A DNA stretch of 64,000 bases from an uncultured Lachnospiraceae bacterium (GTDB lineage Bacteria > Bacillota > Clostridia > Lachnospirales > Lachnospiraceae), in the NCBI GenBank assembly GCA_947589095.1, contig CANQBX010000015.1, positions 1 to 64,000 of the forward strand. The letters are read 5' to 3'. Below the pieces are notes generated by a model. It ran no database searches and was not told the DNA's origin. It worked only from the letters and a program-made list of their open reading frames with translations. Of the stretch, positions 56,219-64,000 are shown piece after piece. Every line of letters starts with the position of its first letter. The stretch's first letter is position 1. The position numbers and the translations under genes were made by a program.

Positions 56219-56650
56219 TTATATCACGTAATCAAAAGCCTCGGTATCGCGGCGCATCAGGTCCGCGACCGTGATCCCGTCCAGATACTGGGAAATGAGC
56301 TTGTCCAGTCCTTCCCACATCGGAAGCGTCCGGCACTGCGCCATCCGCGGACATGGCTTCGCGCCCGGTTCCAGGCAGGCCACCGGCGCCAGGGAGCCTT
56401 CCGTCAGCCGCAGGATCTCTCCGACCGTATAGTTCTCCGGCGCCCTTGTCAGCCGGTACCCGCCGCCTTTGCCGCGGACGCCGGTCAGCATATTCTGCTG
56501 AACCAGAGTCTTTAGGATTCCTTCCAGGTATTTTTCGGATATTTCCTGCCGCTCGGCCGTTTCTTTGAGCGGTACGTAGCTGTCCTTCTGATTCTCTGCC
56601 AGATCGATCATTACCCGCAGCGCGTAGCGGCCTTTTGTTGATATCAGCAT
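56219..56650 (-). CDS. Rrf2-family regulator, CymR/IscR-like
   Basis: A 143-residue winged-helix regulator: MLISTKGRYALRVMIDLAENQKDSYVPLKETAERQEISEKYLEGILKTL is the Rrf2 DNA-binding domain. Its loop holds three cysteines, CLEPGAKPCPRMAQC, spaced like an Fe-S ligand set (IscR type), whereas Bacillus CymR lacks them. It is divergent from cysK, as expected for a regulator of cysteine synthesis; palindromes lie at both promoters. It may sense Fe-S status or, through CysK, O-acetylserine. Confidence 0.92.
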   Translation of the reverse strand: MLISTKGRYALRVMIDLAENQKDSYVPLKETAERQEISEKYLEGILKTLVQQNMLTGVRGKGGGYRLTRAPENYTVGEILRLTEGSLAPVACLEPGAKPCPRMAQCRTLPMWEGLDKLISQYLDGITVADLMRRDTEAFDYVI

Positions 56651-56730
56651 GCTTGTTCTCCTTGACGGTGTCTTTGAAATTCTGTCCGGTGCCGCAGATC
56701 GGCGCTTCCGTGACCCGGTGTTCGTGCAAT

Positions 56731-56774
56731 ATTACCCATAAACCTATTATAGTACATGGTAAATGGGTAATCAA
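56731..56774 (-). promoter_or_regulatory. Promoter and candidate operator of the Rrf2 regulator
   Basis: Minus-strand TTGATT, 17 bases, TATAAT (56746-56774). ATTACCCAT (56731-56739) and its exact reverse complement ATGGGTAAT (56763-56771) flank the -10 region, a plausible autoregulatory pair. Confidence 0.6.
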
Positions 56775-56806
56775 TAGACAAATCGAAAATATTTTCCGAA
56801 ATCCTA

Positions 56807-56835
56807 TTGACAAAGCAAATTGGCGAGCGTATAAT
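56807..56835 (+). promoter_or_regulatory. Consensus sigma-A promoter of cysK
   Basis: Perfect TTGACA, 17 bases, perfect TATAAT. Such a strong promoter implies control by a repressor. Confidence 0.9.
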
Positions 56836-56851
56836 CCCCATAAACATATCA

Positions 56852-56874
56852 GTTAAGTAGGTAATTACTTTAAC
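56852..56874 (+). promoter_or_regulatory. Palindrome at the cysK transcription start
   Basis: GTTAAGTAGGTAATTACTTTAAC, an AT-rich dyad (arms GTTAA-GTA and TAC-TTTAAC) starting 17 bases after the -10. This is a likely Rrf2 operator that would block early transcription. Confidence 0.55.
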
Positions 56875-56898
56875 AAATCATTCAATGGAGGGAATCAT

Positions 56899-57828
56899 AT
56901 GAGTCGTATCTACACATCGGCCGATCAGCTGATCGGCGGCACACCGCTTCTGGAGCTTACGCATATCGAGAAGGAGGAAGGCTTAAAGGCCCGGGTACTG
57001 GCGAAGCTGGAGTATTTTAATCCGGCCGGTTCCGTCAAGGACAGAGTGGCCATGGCCATGATCGACGACGCGGAGGAGAGGGGCGTCTTAAAGCCCGGCT
57101 CCGTCATTATAGAGCCCACGTCCGGCAATACGGGGATCGGCCTGGCCGCCGTAGCGGCGGCCAGGGGATACCGCATCATCATCGTCATGCCGGAGACCAT
57201 GAGCGTGGAGCGCAGGCAGTTAATGAAGGCCTACGGCGCGGAGCTGGTCCTAAGCGAAGGGGCCAAGGGCATGCCAGGGGCCATCGCGAAGGCGGATGAG
57301 CTGGCGAAGGAGATTCCGGACAGTTTCATCGCGGGGCAGTTCGTGAATCCGGCCAATCCGAAGATCCATCGGGAGACCACGGGGCCGGAGGTCTGGAACG
57401 ACACGGACGGCCAGGTGGACATTTTCGTGGCGGGCGTCGGCACCGGCGGCACGATCACCGGCGTAGGCGAGTACCTGAAGGCGCAGAAGCCGGAAGTGAA
57501 GGTAGTAGCCGTAGAACCGGCCGCGTCCCCGGTCCTTTCCAAGGGCGTCAGCGGACCGCATAAGATCCAGGGCATCGGCGCCGGCTTTGTGCCGGAGGTG
57601 CTGAATACCGGGATCTACGACGAGATCATTCCGGTGGCCAATGAGGACGCCTTCGCCGTGGGACGGCTGATCGGCAGGAAGGAAGGCGTGCTGGTGGGCA
57701 TCTCCTCCGGCGCGGCGGCCTGGGCGGCGATCGAGCTGGCGAAGCGGCCGGAGAACGAAGGCAAGACCATCGTGGTGCTTCTGCCGGATACGGGCGACCG
57801 GTATCTGTCGACGCCGCTGTTCGAGTAA
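56899..57828 (+). CDS. cysK: Cysteine synthase A
   Basis: Makes cysteine from O-acetylserine and sulfide using pyridoxal phosphate. The 309-residue protein carries the PLP lysine in [15 protein letters not shown] near 44, the substrate loop [11 protein letters not shown] near 76, the phosphate-binding GTGGTITG near 182, and SSGAAAWAA. In Gram-positives CysK also modulates CymR. Divergent from the Rrf2 gene and upstream of metY. Confidence 0.97.
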   Translation: MSRIYTSADQLIGGTPLLELTHIEKEEGLKARVLAKLEYFNPAGSVKDRVAMAMIDDAEERGVLKPGSVIIEPTSGNTGIGLAAVAAARGYRIIIVMPETMSVERRQLMKAYGAELVLSEGAKGMPGAIAKADELAKEIPDSFIAGQFVNPANPKIHRETTGPEVWNDTDGQVDIFVAGVGTGGTITGVGEYLKAQKPEVKVVAVEPAASPVLSKGVSGPHKIQGIGAGFVPEVLNTGIYDEIIPVANEDAFAVGRLIGRKEGVLVGISSGAAAWAAIELAKRPENEGKTIVVLLPDTGDRYLSTPLFE

Positions 57829-58079
57829 TGCGGAATTAGACAACGCTTTTTAAGCATAGTGTTCGTTTAAAAATGCAAAGACGCTGCTTCGAAAGGTATT
57901 CTGTCCCTGTGATGCACGGATTGCTTCGCGCTTTGCGCTCCCGCAATTCTAAGCTGACATCATGCGAAACAAGAAACATGGAATCACGAGAAGCGCGTAA
58001 ACCTGAGAACACGAAGATGTGAAGTCACAGAAAGAGAGCGCATCGTAAAGAAAACATAGAAAGAAAAGAGGATCCGCAA
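57829..58079. other. Intergenic region between cysK and metY
   Basis: No ORF, T-box or SAM riboswitch was recognised in these 251 bases. The one local structure is a small dyad near 57918-57950 (ATTGC...GCAAT around GCGC-ttt-GCGC). The latter half is A-rich and may be an untranslated leader for metY. Confidence 0.4.
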
Positions 58080-59363
58080 ATGAGTAACTATCATTTTGAA
58101 ACACTGCAGCTTCACGTAGGACAGGAGCAGGCCGACCCGGCGACGGATTCCCGCGCCGTGCCGATCTACCAGACCACCTCCTATGTATTCCACAATTCGG
58201 CCCATGCGGCGGCCCGTTTCGGCCTGGCCGACGCCGGCAATATTTACGGCCGTCTGACCAACTCCACCCAGGACGTGCTGGAGAAGCGCCTGGCAGCCCT
58301 GGAGGGCGGCGTGGCGGCGCTGGCTCTGGCCTCCGGCGCGGCGGCCATCACCTATACGATCATGGCGCTGGCCCAGAAGGGCGACCATATCGTGTCCCAG
58401 AAGACCATTTACGGCGGCAGCTATAATCTGCTTGCCCATACGCTGAGCCAGTACGGCGTCACGACGACCTTTGTGGACGCTCATGATCTGGCGGAGGTGG
58501 AAGGCGCGATCCGGGAGAATACCAAGGCCATCTATCTGGAGACCCTGGGCAATCCCAACAGCGACATCCCGGACATTGACGCCATCGCGGCCATCGCCCA
58601 TAAGCACGGCCTGCCGCTGGTGATCGACAATACCTTCGGCACCCCATATCTGATCCGGCCCATCGAGCACGGCGCGGACATCGTGGTCCATTCCGCCACC
58701 AAGTTTATCGGCGGCCACGGCACCACCCTGGGCGGCATTATCGTGGATTCCGGCAAATTCGACTGGAAAGCCAGCGGCAGATACGCGCCCATCGCGGAGC
58801 CCAATCCCAGCTACCACGGCGTGTCCTTCGTGGACGCGGCGGGGCCGGCGGCCTTCGTGACCTATATCCGCGCGATCCTTCTGCGGGACACCGGCGCGAC
58901 CATTTCCCCGTTCAACGCCTTTCTGCTGTTGCAGGGCGTGGAGACGCTGTCCCTGCGTCTGGACCGCCACGCGGAGAATACGAAGAAGGTGGTGGAGTAC
59001 CTGGCGAAGCATCCGCAGGTAGAGAAGGTGAACCATCCGTCCCTGCCGGACCATCCGGACCACGCCCTCTATGAGAAATATTTCCCCAACGGCGGCGCCA
59101 GCATCTTCACATTCGAGATCAAAGGCGGCCAGGAGGAGGCGTACCGGTTCATCGACAGTCTGGAGATTTTCTCGCTGTTAGCCAATGTAGCCGACGTGAA
59201 GAGCCTGGTGATCCATCCGGCCACCACGACCCACTCCCAGCTGTCGGCGGAGGAGCTGGCCGATCAGGGCATCAAGCCCAACACGATCCGCCTGTCCATC
59301 GGGACCGAGCACATCGACGATATCATCGCGGATCTGGAGAAGGGGTTCGCGGCGGCGAGGTGA
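58080..59363 (+). CDS. metY: O-acetylhomoserine aminocarboxypropyltransferase (sulfhydrylase)
   Basis: Makes homocysteine (or methionine) from O-acetylhomoserine and sulfide or methanethiol. The 427-residue Cys/Met-metabolism PLP enzyme shows YGRLTNSTQDVLEKRLAALEGG, the PLP lysine in VHSATKFIGGHGTTLGGIIVDSG near 210, and SIGTEHIDDIIADLEKGF at the end. The length and GG(x) pattern fit the MetY subgroup rather than the shorter MetB/MetC. AAAGAGGATCCGC precedes the ATG. Confidence 0.96.
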   Translation: MSNYHFETLQLHVGQEQADPATDSRAVPIYQTTSYVFHNSAHAAARFGLADAGNIYGRLTNSTQDVLEKRLAALEGGVAALALASGAAAITYTIMALAQKGDHIVSQKTIYGGSYNLLAHTLSQYGVTTTFVDAHDLAEVEGAIRENTKAIYLETLGNPNSDIPDIDAIAAIAHKHGLPLVIDNTFGTPYLIRPIEHGADIVVHSATKFIGGHGTTLGGIIVDSGKFDWKASGRYAPIAEPNPSYHGVSFVDAAGPAAFVTYIRAILLRDTGATISPFNAFLLLQGVETLSLRLDRHAENTKKVVEYLAKHPQVEKVNHPSLPDHPDHALYEKYFPNGGASIFTFEIKGGQEEAYRFIDSLEIFSLLANVADVKSLVIHPATTTHSQLSAEELADQGIKPNTIRLSIGTEHIDDIIADLEKGFAAAR

Positions 59364-59424
59364 CAGAGAAAAGAAATAAGACAAAATAGAAGAGCGCGGA
59401 AGATGTTCATTCTCCCGCAGAAGA

Positions 59425-59457
59425 TCCGGCGCCGCGGCAGTCAGCTGCGGCGCCGGA
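59425..59457 (+). terminator. GC-rich hairpin after metY
   Basis: TCCGGCGCCGCGGC and GCTGCGGCGCCGGA, 14-bp stem with one weak pair. Confidence 0.65.
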
Positions 59458-59468
59458 CTATTTGCATG

Positions 59469-59505
59469 CAAGAAGGGTGCAAGTAACACTCTTCTTGTAT
59501 TTTTA
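59469..59505 (+). terminator. Terminator after metY
   Basis: CAAGAAGGGTG pairs with CACTCTTCTTG (one G-T), followed by TATTTTT. The left arm is repeated once more just downstream (GCAAGAAGAGC). Confidence 0.75.
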
Positions 59506-59554
59506 TGCAAGAAGAGCACCGATGAAGGGGGGTACCGGAATACTGAAAAACGCG

Positions 59555-60493
59555 TCACGCCTTGTCGGGTTCATTCTCGCATGTGAGGATGACCACCGGC
59601 GAGGTCCCCTGCACGTATTCGCGTTTGTCCAGCTTCCTTTTGTAGAAGGGAAACGATTCCTTCACGGAATCAGGCAGCGTCAAAAACTGCGTGGGGGGGT
59701 AACCCGTATACTGTTTGAAACAGCGGTTGAACACGCGGATGTTGGTAAATCCGCAGGACAACGCCACGTCGATCATCTTGGCGTCCGTACTGCAGATCAT
59801 TTTCGCCGCATGCTCCACCCGCACCATGTTCAGATAGGAAATGTAATTGATCCCTACTACCTTGCTGAACGTCCTCGAGAAATGCTCGGAGCTTAAATTC
59901 ATCTGCCGCGCGGCGTCTTCCAGCGTGATGGTCTCGGCGTAATGCTCGTCGATATACGCCAGAAGCTGCCGGATATCGTGGAGACGTCCCAGACGGGGCT
60001 TGGCGCCCGGCATGGGGATAATATTGTTCAAATGGTAACGGCGGAGCGAGTACATGACGTCCTTCAGCTTCGCGGATACGATCTCTTTATAATAATCGTC
60101 CCGTTCTTCCAGCTCTGTGTGAACTGTATCGAACAGTTCCCGAATGGCGTCCGTCATACCGTATCGGTCAAGATCCTCCGCCGTGACCAGTGGTTTGAAG
60201 AAACAGGCCTGGTAATTGGGCCAGATAATATTCATATCGAACAGGATAAAATCGATCCGGTTCCGATACCGATGGCTGGGTATATAGTGCAGCGCACCCG
60301 TGTCGATGATGACCAGATCACCTTTCTTTGCGGAAATCTCCGAGTCCTCGATGCAGATATCTGCTTTCCCCCTGCGGATGTAGATCAGTTCAATCTCCTG
60401 ATGCCAGTGGGCCAGGCAGCCCATATTGTCGTAGCAGTCCTGCCATACCATGAATCCGGACGGATAATTCCTCACTTCATGAAGCCCTTTCAT
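59555..60493 (-). CDS. AraC-family transcriptional regulator
   Basis: A 312-residue regulator with an N-terminal cupin sensor (about 10-150; ELIYIRRGKADICIEDSEISAKKGDLVIIDTGALHYIPS) and two C-terminal helix-turn-helix motifs (about 185-285; ITLEDAARQMNLSSEHFSRTFSKVVGINYISYLNMVRVEHA and IDVALSCGFTNIRVFNRCFKQYTGYPP). Divergent from fucI, so probably an activator of that sugar operon. I choose the third in-frame ATG, preceded by GGGAG; the track start is seven codons upstream. Confidence 0.92.
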   Translation of the reverse strand: MKGLHEVRNYPSGFMVWQDCYDNMGCLAHWHQEIELIYIRRGKADICIEDSEISAKKGDLVIIDTGALHYIPSHRYRNRIDFILFDMNIIWPNYQACFFKPLVTAEDLDRYGMTDAIRELFDTVHTELEERDDYYKEIVSAKLKDVMYSLRRYHLNNIIPMPGAKPRLGRLHDIRQLLAYIDEHYAETITLEDAARQMNLSSEHFSRTFSKVVGINYISYLNMVRVEHAAKMICSTDAKMIDVALSCGFTNIRVFNRCFKQYTGYPPTQFLTLPDSVKESFPFYKRKLDKREYVQGTSPVVILTCENEPDKA

Positions 60494-60571
60494 AGAATCC
60501 ATCTCCCTTTCCATTCCGAAAATACATCGCTGTGTAGCATTTTAACGATACGGTCCGGTATCCCCTTTTTA

Positions 60572-60600
60572 ATTGTAGCAAAAACGTCAAGAAATGTCCA
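60572..60600 (-). promoter_or_regulatory. Promoter of the AraC regulator
   Basis: Minus strand TGGACA, 17 bases, TACAAT. Confidence 0.6.
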
Positions 60601-60709
60601 GTCATAATCAAATAATAGCGAGAAATGTGACAAAAAATACGATAAAATATGAACAAGATGTGAATCAAAGATGAATTAACACATTATTACTGGATATAAA
60701 TGGGAAATA

Positions 60710-60733
60710 TGAAATTATAGAAAGCATATTTCA
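60710..60733. promoter_or_regulatory. Dyad in the AraC/fucI intergenic region
   Basis: TGAAAT, 12 bases, ATTTCA in an unusually AT-rich 200-base stretch between divergent genes. A possible AraC-type operator. Confidence 0.35.
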
Positions 60734-60762
60734 GATACTGCTAGTTAATTTTTCATAGACAG

Positions 60763-60795
60763 ATTTTATCTCTTCCGCCTGCGGAAGGATAAAAT
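60763..60795. repeat. Long inverted repeat upstream of fucI
   Basis: ATTTTATC-t-CTTCCGC-ct-GCGGAAG-g-ATAAAAT, near-perfect 15-bp arms. It has the shape of a bidirectional terminator (A and T rich ends) or an attenuator in the fucI leader. Confidence 0.6.
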
Positions 60796-60878
60796 AAATC
60801 AGGCCCACGGTACGGCCTGCGCCGTGCAGGGTCCTGCAGCTGAGAAAACAGCAATCAAAAAGAGGGGAAGGTGAGGAA

Positions 60879-62681
60879 ATGGCAAAAAGCCGACTGGTCG
60901 GCGAATACCCGGCGATCGGCATCCGGCCCGTCATCGACGCCCGCAAGGGCGCTCTGGACGTGCGGGGATCGCTGGAAGACCAGACTATGAGTATGGCAAA
61001 AGCTGCCGCCAGACTGTATGAGGAGAATCTCCGATACGCGGACGGCAGGCCGGTGCGGGTGGTCATCGCGGACACGACGATCGGGCGAGCGGGAGAGACG
61101 GCCGCCTGCCAGGCAAAGTTTGAGCGGGAGGGTGTGGCGATTACCCTGACCGTAACGCCCTGCTGGTGCTACGGCGCGGAAACCATGGATATGGACCGCA
61201 CTACCATCAAGGCTGTATGGGGCTTCAACGGCACGGAGCGTCCCGGCGCGGTGTATCTGGCGTCGGTGCTGGCGACCCACGCACAGAAGGGACTTCCGGC
61301 GTTCGGCATCTACGGTCACGAGGTCTGCGAGGCAGACGATACCTCGATCCCGGAGGATGTGAAGGAGAAGCTTCTCCGGTTCGGCCGGGCCGCGGTAGCG
61401 GCGGCATCCATGAGAGGCAAGTCCTATCTGCAGATCGGTTCCGCCTGTATGGGAATCGGCGGATCCATCATCGATACGGATTTCATTGAGTCCTATCTGG
61501 GAATGCGCGTGGAGTCGGTGGACGAGGTTGAGATCCTCCGCCGCATGAGCGAAGGCATTTACGACCACGACGAGTACGAACGGGCTCTGGCCTGGACGAA
61601 GCAGTACTGTAAAGAAGGTTTTGACAAGAATCCGGAGTTCATCCGCAAGAGCCGCGGGCAGAAGGACAGGGACTGGGAGTTCGTGGTGAAGATGATGGTC
61701 ATCATCAAGGAACTGATGTGCGGCTGCGACAGGCTGGATCCGAAGTTCTCCGAGGAGGCCATCGGCCACAACGCCATTGCGGCCGGCTTCCAGGGTCAGC
61801 GGCAGTGGACCGATTTCTATCCCAACGCCGACTTCGCTGAGGCGCTTCTGAATACCTCCTTTGACTGGGAAGGCGCGAGGGAACCCTACATCCTGGCCAC
61901 AGAAAACGATGTGCTGAACGGTCTGGGAATGCTTTTCATGAAGCTTCTGACCAACCGGGCGCAGATCTTCGCCGATGTGCGTACCTACTGGAGTCCCGAA
62001 GCAGTGAAGCGGGCGGCCGGGTATGAGCTGGAAGGAAAGGCGAAGGAGAACGGCGGTTTCATCCACCTGATCAATTCGGGCGCGGCATGTCTGGACGCCT
62101 GCGGAGAGGCGAAGGACGCGGACGGAAACGGCGTCATGAAGCAGTGGTGGGAGGTAACGGAGGAGGACCGGAAGGCGATCCTTAACGCGACCACCTGGAA
62201 CCCGGCGGATAACGGCTACTTCCGCGGAGGCGGCTATTCCTCCCGATTCCTCACAAGGGCCCAGATGCCGGTGACGATGATCCGTTTAAATCTTGTAAAG
62301 GGATTGGGTCCGGTGCTGCAGCTGGCGGAAGGCTGGACCGTGGCGCTGCCGGACGAGGTTTCGGACATTTTGTGGAAGCGGACCGACTACACCTGGCCGT
62401 GCACCTGGTTCACGCCGCGGTGCGACGGAAAGGAAGGAAGCCCGTTTAAGACGGCCTACGACGTGATGAACAAATGGGGAGCGAACCACGGAGCGATCAG
62501 TTACGGGCATATCGGAGCGGACATCATTACCTTCTGCTCCATGCTGCGGATCCCGGTGTGTATGCACAACGTACCGGCAGAGAAGATCTTCCGGCCGGCT
62601 GCGTGGAACGCGTTCGGAATGGATAGGGAAGGAGCGGACTTCAGGGCCTGCGCGGCGTATGGGTCGATGTATAAGAAGTGA
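60879..62681 (+). CDS. fucI: L-fucose isomerase
   Basis: Interconverts L-fucose and L-fuculose; many also accept D-arabinose. The 600-residue protein matches FucI throughout: [47 protein letters not shown], the metal-site Glu in [13 protein letters not shown] and Asp in [13 protein letters not shown], and [31 protein letters not shown] at the end. GAGGGGAAGGTGAGG precedes the ATG. It heads an operon with sugar ABC permeases, under the AraC regulator. GC content is like the rest of the window. Confidence 0.97.
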   Translation: MAKSRLVGEYPAIGIRPVIDARKGALDVRGSLEDQTMSMAKAAARLYEENLRYADGRPVRVVIADTTIGRAGETAACQAKFEREGVAITLTVTPCWCYGAETMDMDRTTIKAVWGFNGTERPGAVYLASVLATHAQKGLPAFGIYGHEVCEADDTSIPEDVKEKLLRFGRAAVAAASMRGKSYLQIGSACMGIGGSIIDTDFIESYLGMRVESVDEVEILRRMSEGIYDHDEYERALAWTKQYCKEGFDKNPEFIRKSRGQKDRDWEFVVKMMVIIKELMCGCDRLDPKFSEEAIGHNAIAAGFQGQRQWTDFYPNADFAEALLNTSFDWEGAREPYILATENDVLNGLGMLFMKLLTNRAQIFADVRTYWSPEAVKRAAGYELEGKAKENGGFIHLINSGAACLDACGEAKDADGNGVMKQWWEVTEEDRKAILNATTWNPADNGYFRGGGYSSRFLTRAQMPVTMIRLNLVKGLGPVLQLAEGWTVALPDEVSDILWKRTDYTWPCTWFTPRCDGKEGSPFKTAYDVMNKWGANHGAISYGHIGADIITFCSMLRIPVCMHNVPAEKIFRPAAWNAFGMDREGADFRACAAYGSMYKK

Positions 62682-62699
62682 GAATGTGAGGGGAAGGCA

Positions 62700-63611
62700 A
62701 TGCGGAATAAAAAGATGTTGCTTCGTATAAAGAAACATTGGCAGCTATATCTTCTTCTGCTTCCAGCTGTTCTGTATGTAGCAGTGTTTGATTATGCTCC
62801 AATGTACGGTCTTCTGGGTGCATTTGAAAATTTTAAGCCATATTTGGGATATCTGCGAAGCGAGTGGGTCGGTTTTTTGCATTTTGAACGATTCTTTAGT
62901 ACGAATGCATTCGCAAAAATCGTGCCGAACACAATAAAACTGTCAGTATATTCCTTGGTGGCAGGCTTTCCTATTCCGATTATATTGGCATTATGCCTGA
63001 ATTATGTTCCGTCAGTAAAATTTAAAAAACTGGTTCAGAATATCACTTATGCGCCGCACTTTATTTCTGTGGTTGTATTGGTAAGTATGGTGAACGTGTT
63101 TTTTGGGACAAATAATGGGTTGATTAATGGCATAAGAGATTCGCTGGGGATGGATAGAATCCTTTTCATAGGCGATCCTGACATATTTCGGCATCTTTAT
63201 GTATGGAGTGGCGTATGGCAGGGTATGGGATGGGGAAGTATAATTTATATTTCGGCCTTGTCTTCTGTAGATCCGGGGCTTCATGAATCTGCGATTGTGG
63301 ATGGAGCATCGATTCTGCAGAGGATCCGATACATAGATATTCCAACGATAGTTCCGGTTATAGTTACGCTTTTGATTCTGGACGCAGGAAAGGTTATGAG
63401 CGTTGGTTTTGATAAAGTGTTTCTGATGCAGAATTCACTGAATCTTTCTGCGAGTGAAGTAATAGCGACCTATGTATATAAAAGAGGACTATTAAATGCG
63501 GAGTATGGATATTCGACGGCAGTTGGCCTGTTTAATTCAGTGATTAATCTGATTTTATTGATTACAGTAAATCAGATATCTAAGAAAGTCAGCGATATTG
63601 GTATTTTGTGA
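62700..63611 (+). CDS. Sugar ABC transporter permease, LplB type (AT-rich)
   Basis: A 303-residue six-helix permease. The opening KKHWQLYLLLLPAVLYVAVFDYAPMYGLLGAFENFKPYLG and the loop ESAIVDGASILQRIRYIDIPTIVPV near 200 define the LplB type. Base and codon use differ from the neighbours: many A/T third positions and codons such as ATA, AAA and TTA, unlike fucI 19 bases upstream. It probably imports fucose, arabinose or a fucosylated glycan. Confidence 0.93.
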   Translation: MRNKKMLLRIKKHWQLYLLLLPAVLYVAVFDYAPMYGLLGAFENFKPYLGYLRSEWVGFLHFERFFSTNAFAKIVPNTIKLSVYSLVAGFPIPIILALCLNYVPSVKFKKLVQNITYAPHFISVVVLVSMVNVFFGTNNGLINGIRDSLGMDRILFIGDPDIFRHLYVWSGVWQGMGWGSIIYISALSSVDPGLHESAIVDGASILQRIRYIDIPTIVPVIVTLLILDAGKVMSVGFDKVFLMQNSLNLSASEVIATYVYKRGLLNAEYGYSTAVGLFNSVINLILLITVNQISKKVSDIGIL

Positions 63612-63621
63612 GGAGGCGGCA

Positions 63622-64000
63622 ATGAGAATCTTTGGAAAAGACAGAGTGTTTGTTTTCCTGAATTACATATTGGCTACTGTATTTCTCCTGATTGCGCTTT
63701 ATCCGCTTTATTTTGTAGTTATCGCTTCTTTTAGCAGTGCAGATGCAGTAGTACAGGGGAAGGTTCTGCTTTACCCGCAAGGAATTACATTGTCAGGTTA
63801 TAAAGCTATGCTTGAGCATACAGAGATATGGAGTGGATATTACTATGCAATCCTGTATACCATTGTGGGAACAATAATCAACCTGATTTGTACAATACCA
63901 GCTGCGTATGCTCTTTCAAGGCGGACGCTGCCGTTTCGGTGGGGAATTAATCTTTATTTTATGATAACCATGTTTTTGAGTGGTGGATTGATTCCGCTTT
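63622..64000 (+). CDS. Carbohydrate ABC transporter permease, YtcP type, partial
   Basis: Runs off the window end and so is missing from the ORF track. 126 codons are visible: MRIFGKDRVFVFLNYI then a membrane helix, YPLYFVVIASFSSADAVVQGKVLLYPQGITLSGYKAML, and the next two helices, the N-terminal half of a YtcP-type permease. GAGGAGGCGGCA precedes the ATG, 10 bases after the first permease. Same AT-rich composition. Confidence 0.92.
   Translation, partial: MRIFGKDRVFVFLNYILATVFLLIALYPLYFVVIASFSSADAVVQGKVLLYPQGITLSGYKAMLEHTEIWSGYYYAILYTIVGTIINLICTIPAAYALSRRTLPFRWGINLYFMITMFLSGGLIPL

Noticed and set aside
57829-58079. SAM riboswitch or T-box upstream of metY
   Set aside because: Looked for the conserved aptamer and T-box sequences and found none, nor a terminator.

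Overview
The window looks like chromosomal DNA of a GC-rich, spore-forming anaerobic Firmicute, most likely a gut Lachnospiraceae (Clostridium cluster XIVa). The basis is spoVAD/spoVAE, rubrerythrin, a DUF4250 micro-protein, a DUF815 ATPase, LplB/YtcP-type sugar ABC permeases, Gram-positive riboswitches and strong AGGAGG ribosome binding sites. I see no rRNA, tRNA, IS element, prophage or CRISPR array. Almost every real gene sits on a GC-rich background that produces very long antisense shadow ORFs, which I left out.

Layout. 0-10.2 kb: alpha-glucan metabolism (malQ, a glycogen debranching enzyme, an overlapping HAD protein and a GH31 alpha-glucosidase) around a LacI regulator, with an HD-domain alarmone-hydrolase-like gene and a small membrane protein between. 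10.2-15.4 kb: stress and ion genes (rubrerythrin; clpB behind a CIRCE element; a yybP-ykoY manganese riboswitch in front of a CaCA-type cation exchanger; DUF4250). 15.4-21.3 kb: envelope lipids and aromatic amino acids (cls, a membrane acyltransferase, a CmpB-like membrane protein, plsC, pheA). 21.4-29 kb: DUF815 ATPase, polyphosphate genes ppx-ppk, a histidine phosphatase and spoVAD-spoVAE. 29-38.6 kb: class A PBP, yigZ, typA/bipA, an SSB-like protein, a corrinoid adenosyltransferase, a lysine riboswitch with dapA-dapB, and a lipoprotein.

38.7-50.2 kb is the most interesting block: a MurK-type BadF kinase, a BglK-like ROK kinase, a GH4 6-phospho-beta-glucosidase, a complete sugar ABC importer apart from its ATPase, murQ, a divergent murR and nagZ. 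Together they read as an ABC-fed pathway for recovering peptidoglycan amino sugars, possibly through a phosphorylated disaccharide cleaved by GH4. 50-56 kb carries a GNAT, a DUF1846 protein, an amidase_6 lipoprotein, an FNT channel and a dicarboxylate/amino-acid symporter. 56-59.4 kb is a sulfur unit (Rrf2 regulator, cysK, metY). 59.5-64 kb is an AraC regulator, fucI and the start of a second, AT-richer sugar ABC transporter that runs off the window.

A recurring oddity is short tandem repeats of 27, 30 or 36 bp, or low-complexity Ala/Gly/Glu-rich linkers, inserted in frame in otherwise conserved enzymes (debranching enzyme, HAD, GH31, DUF815, Ppx, Cls, acyltransferase, NagZ), plus a similar ~36-bp array between the murK and ROK genes.
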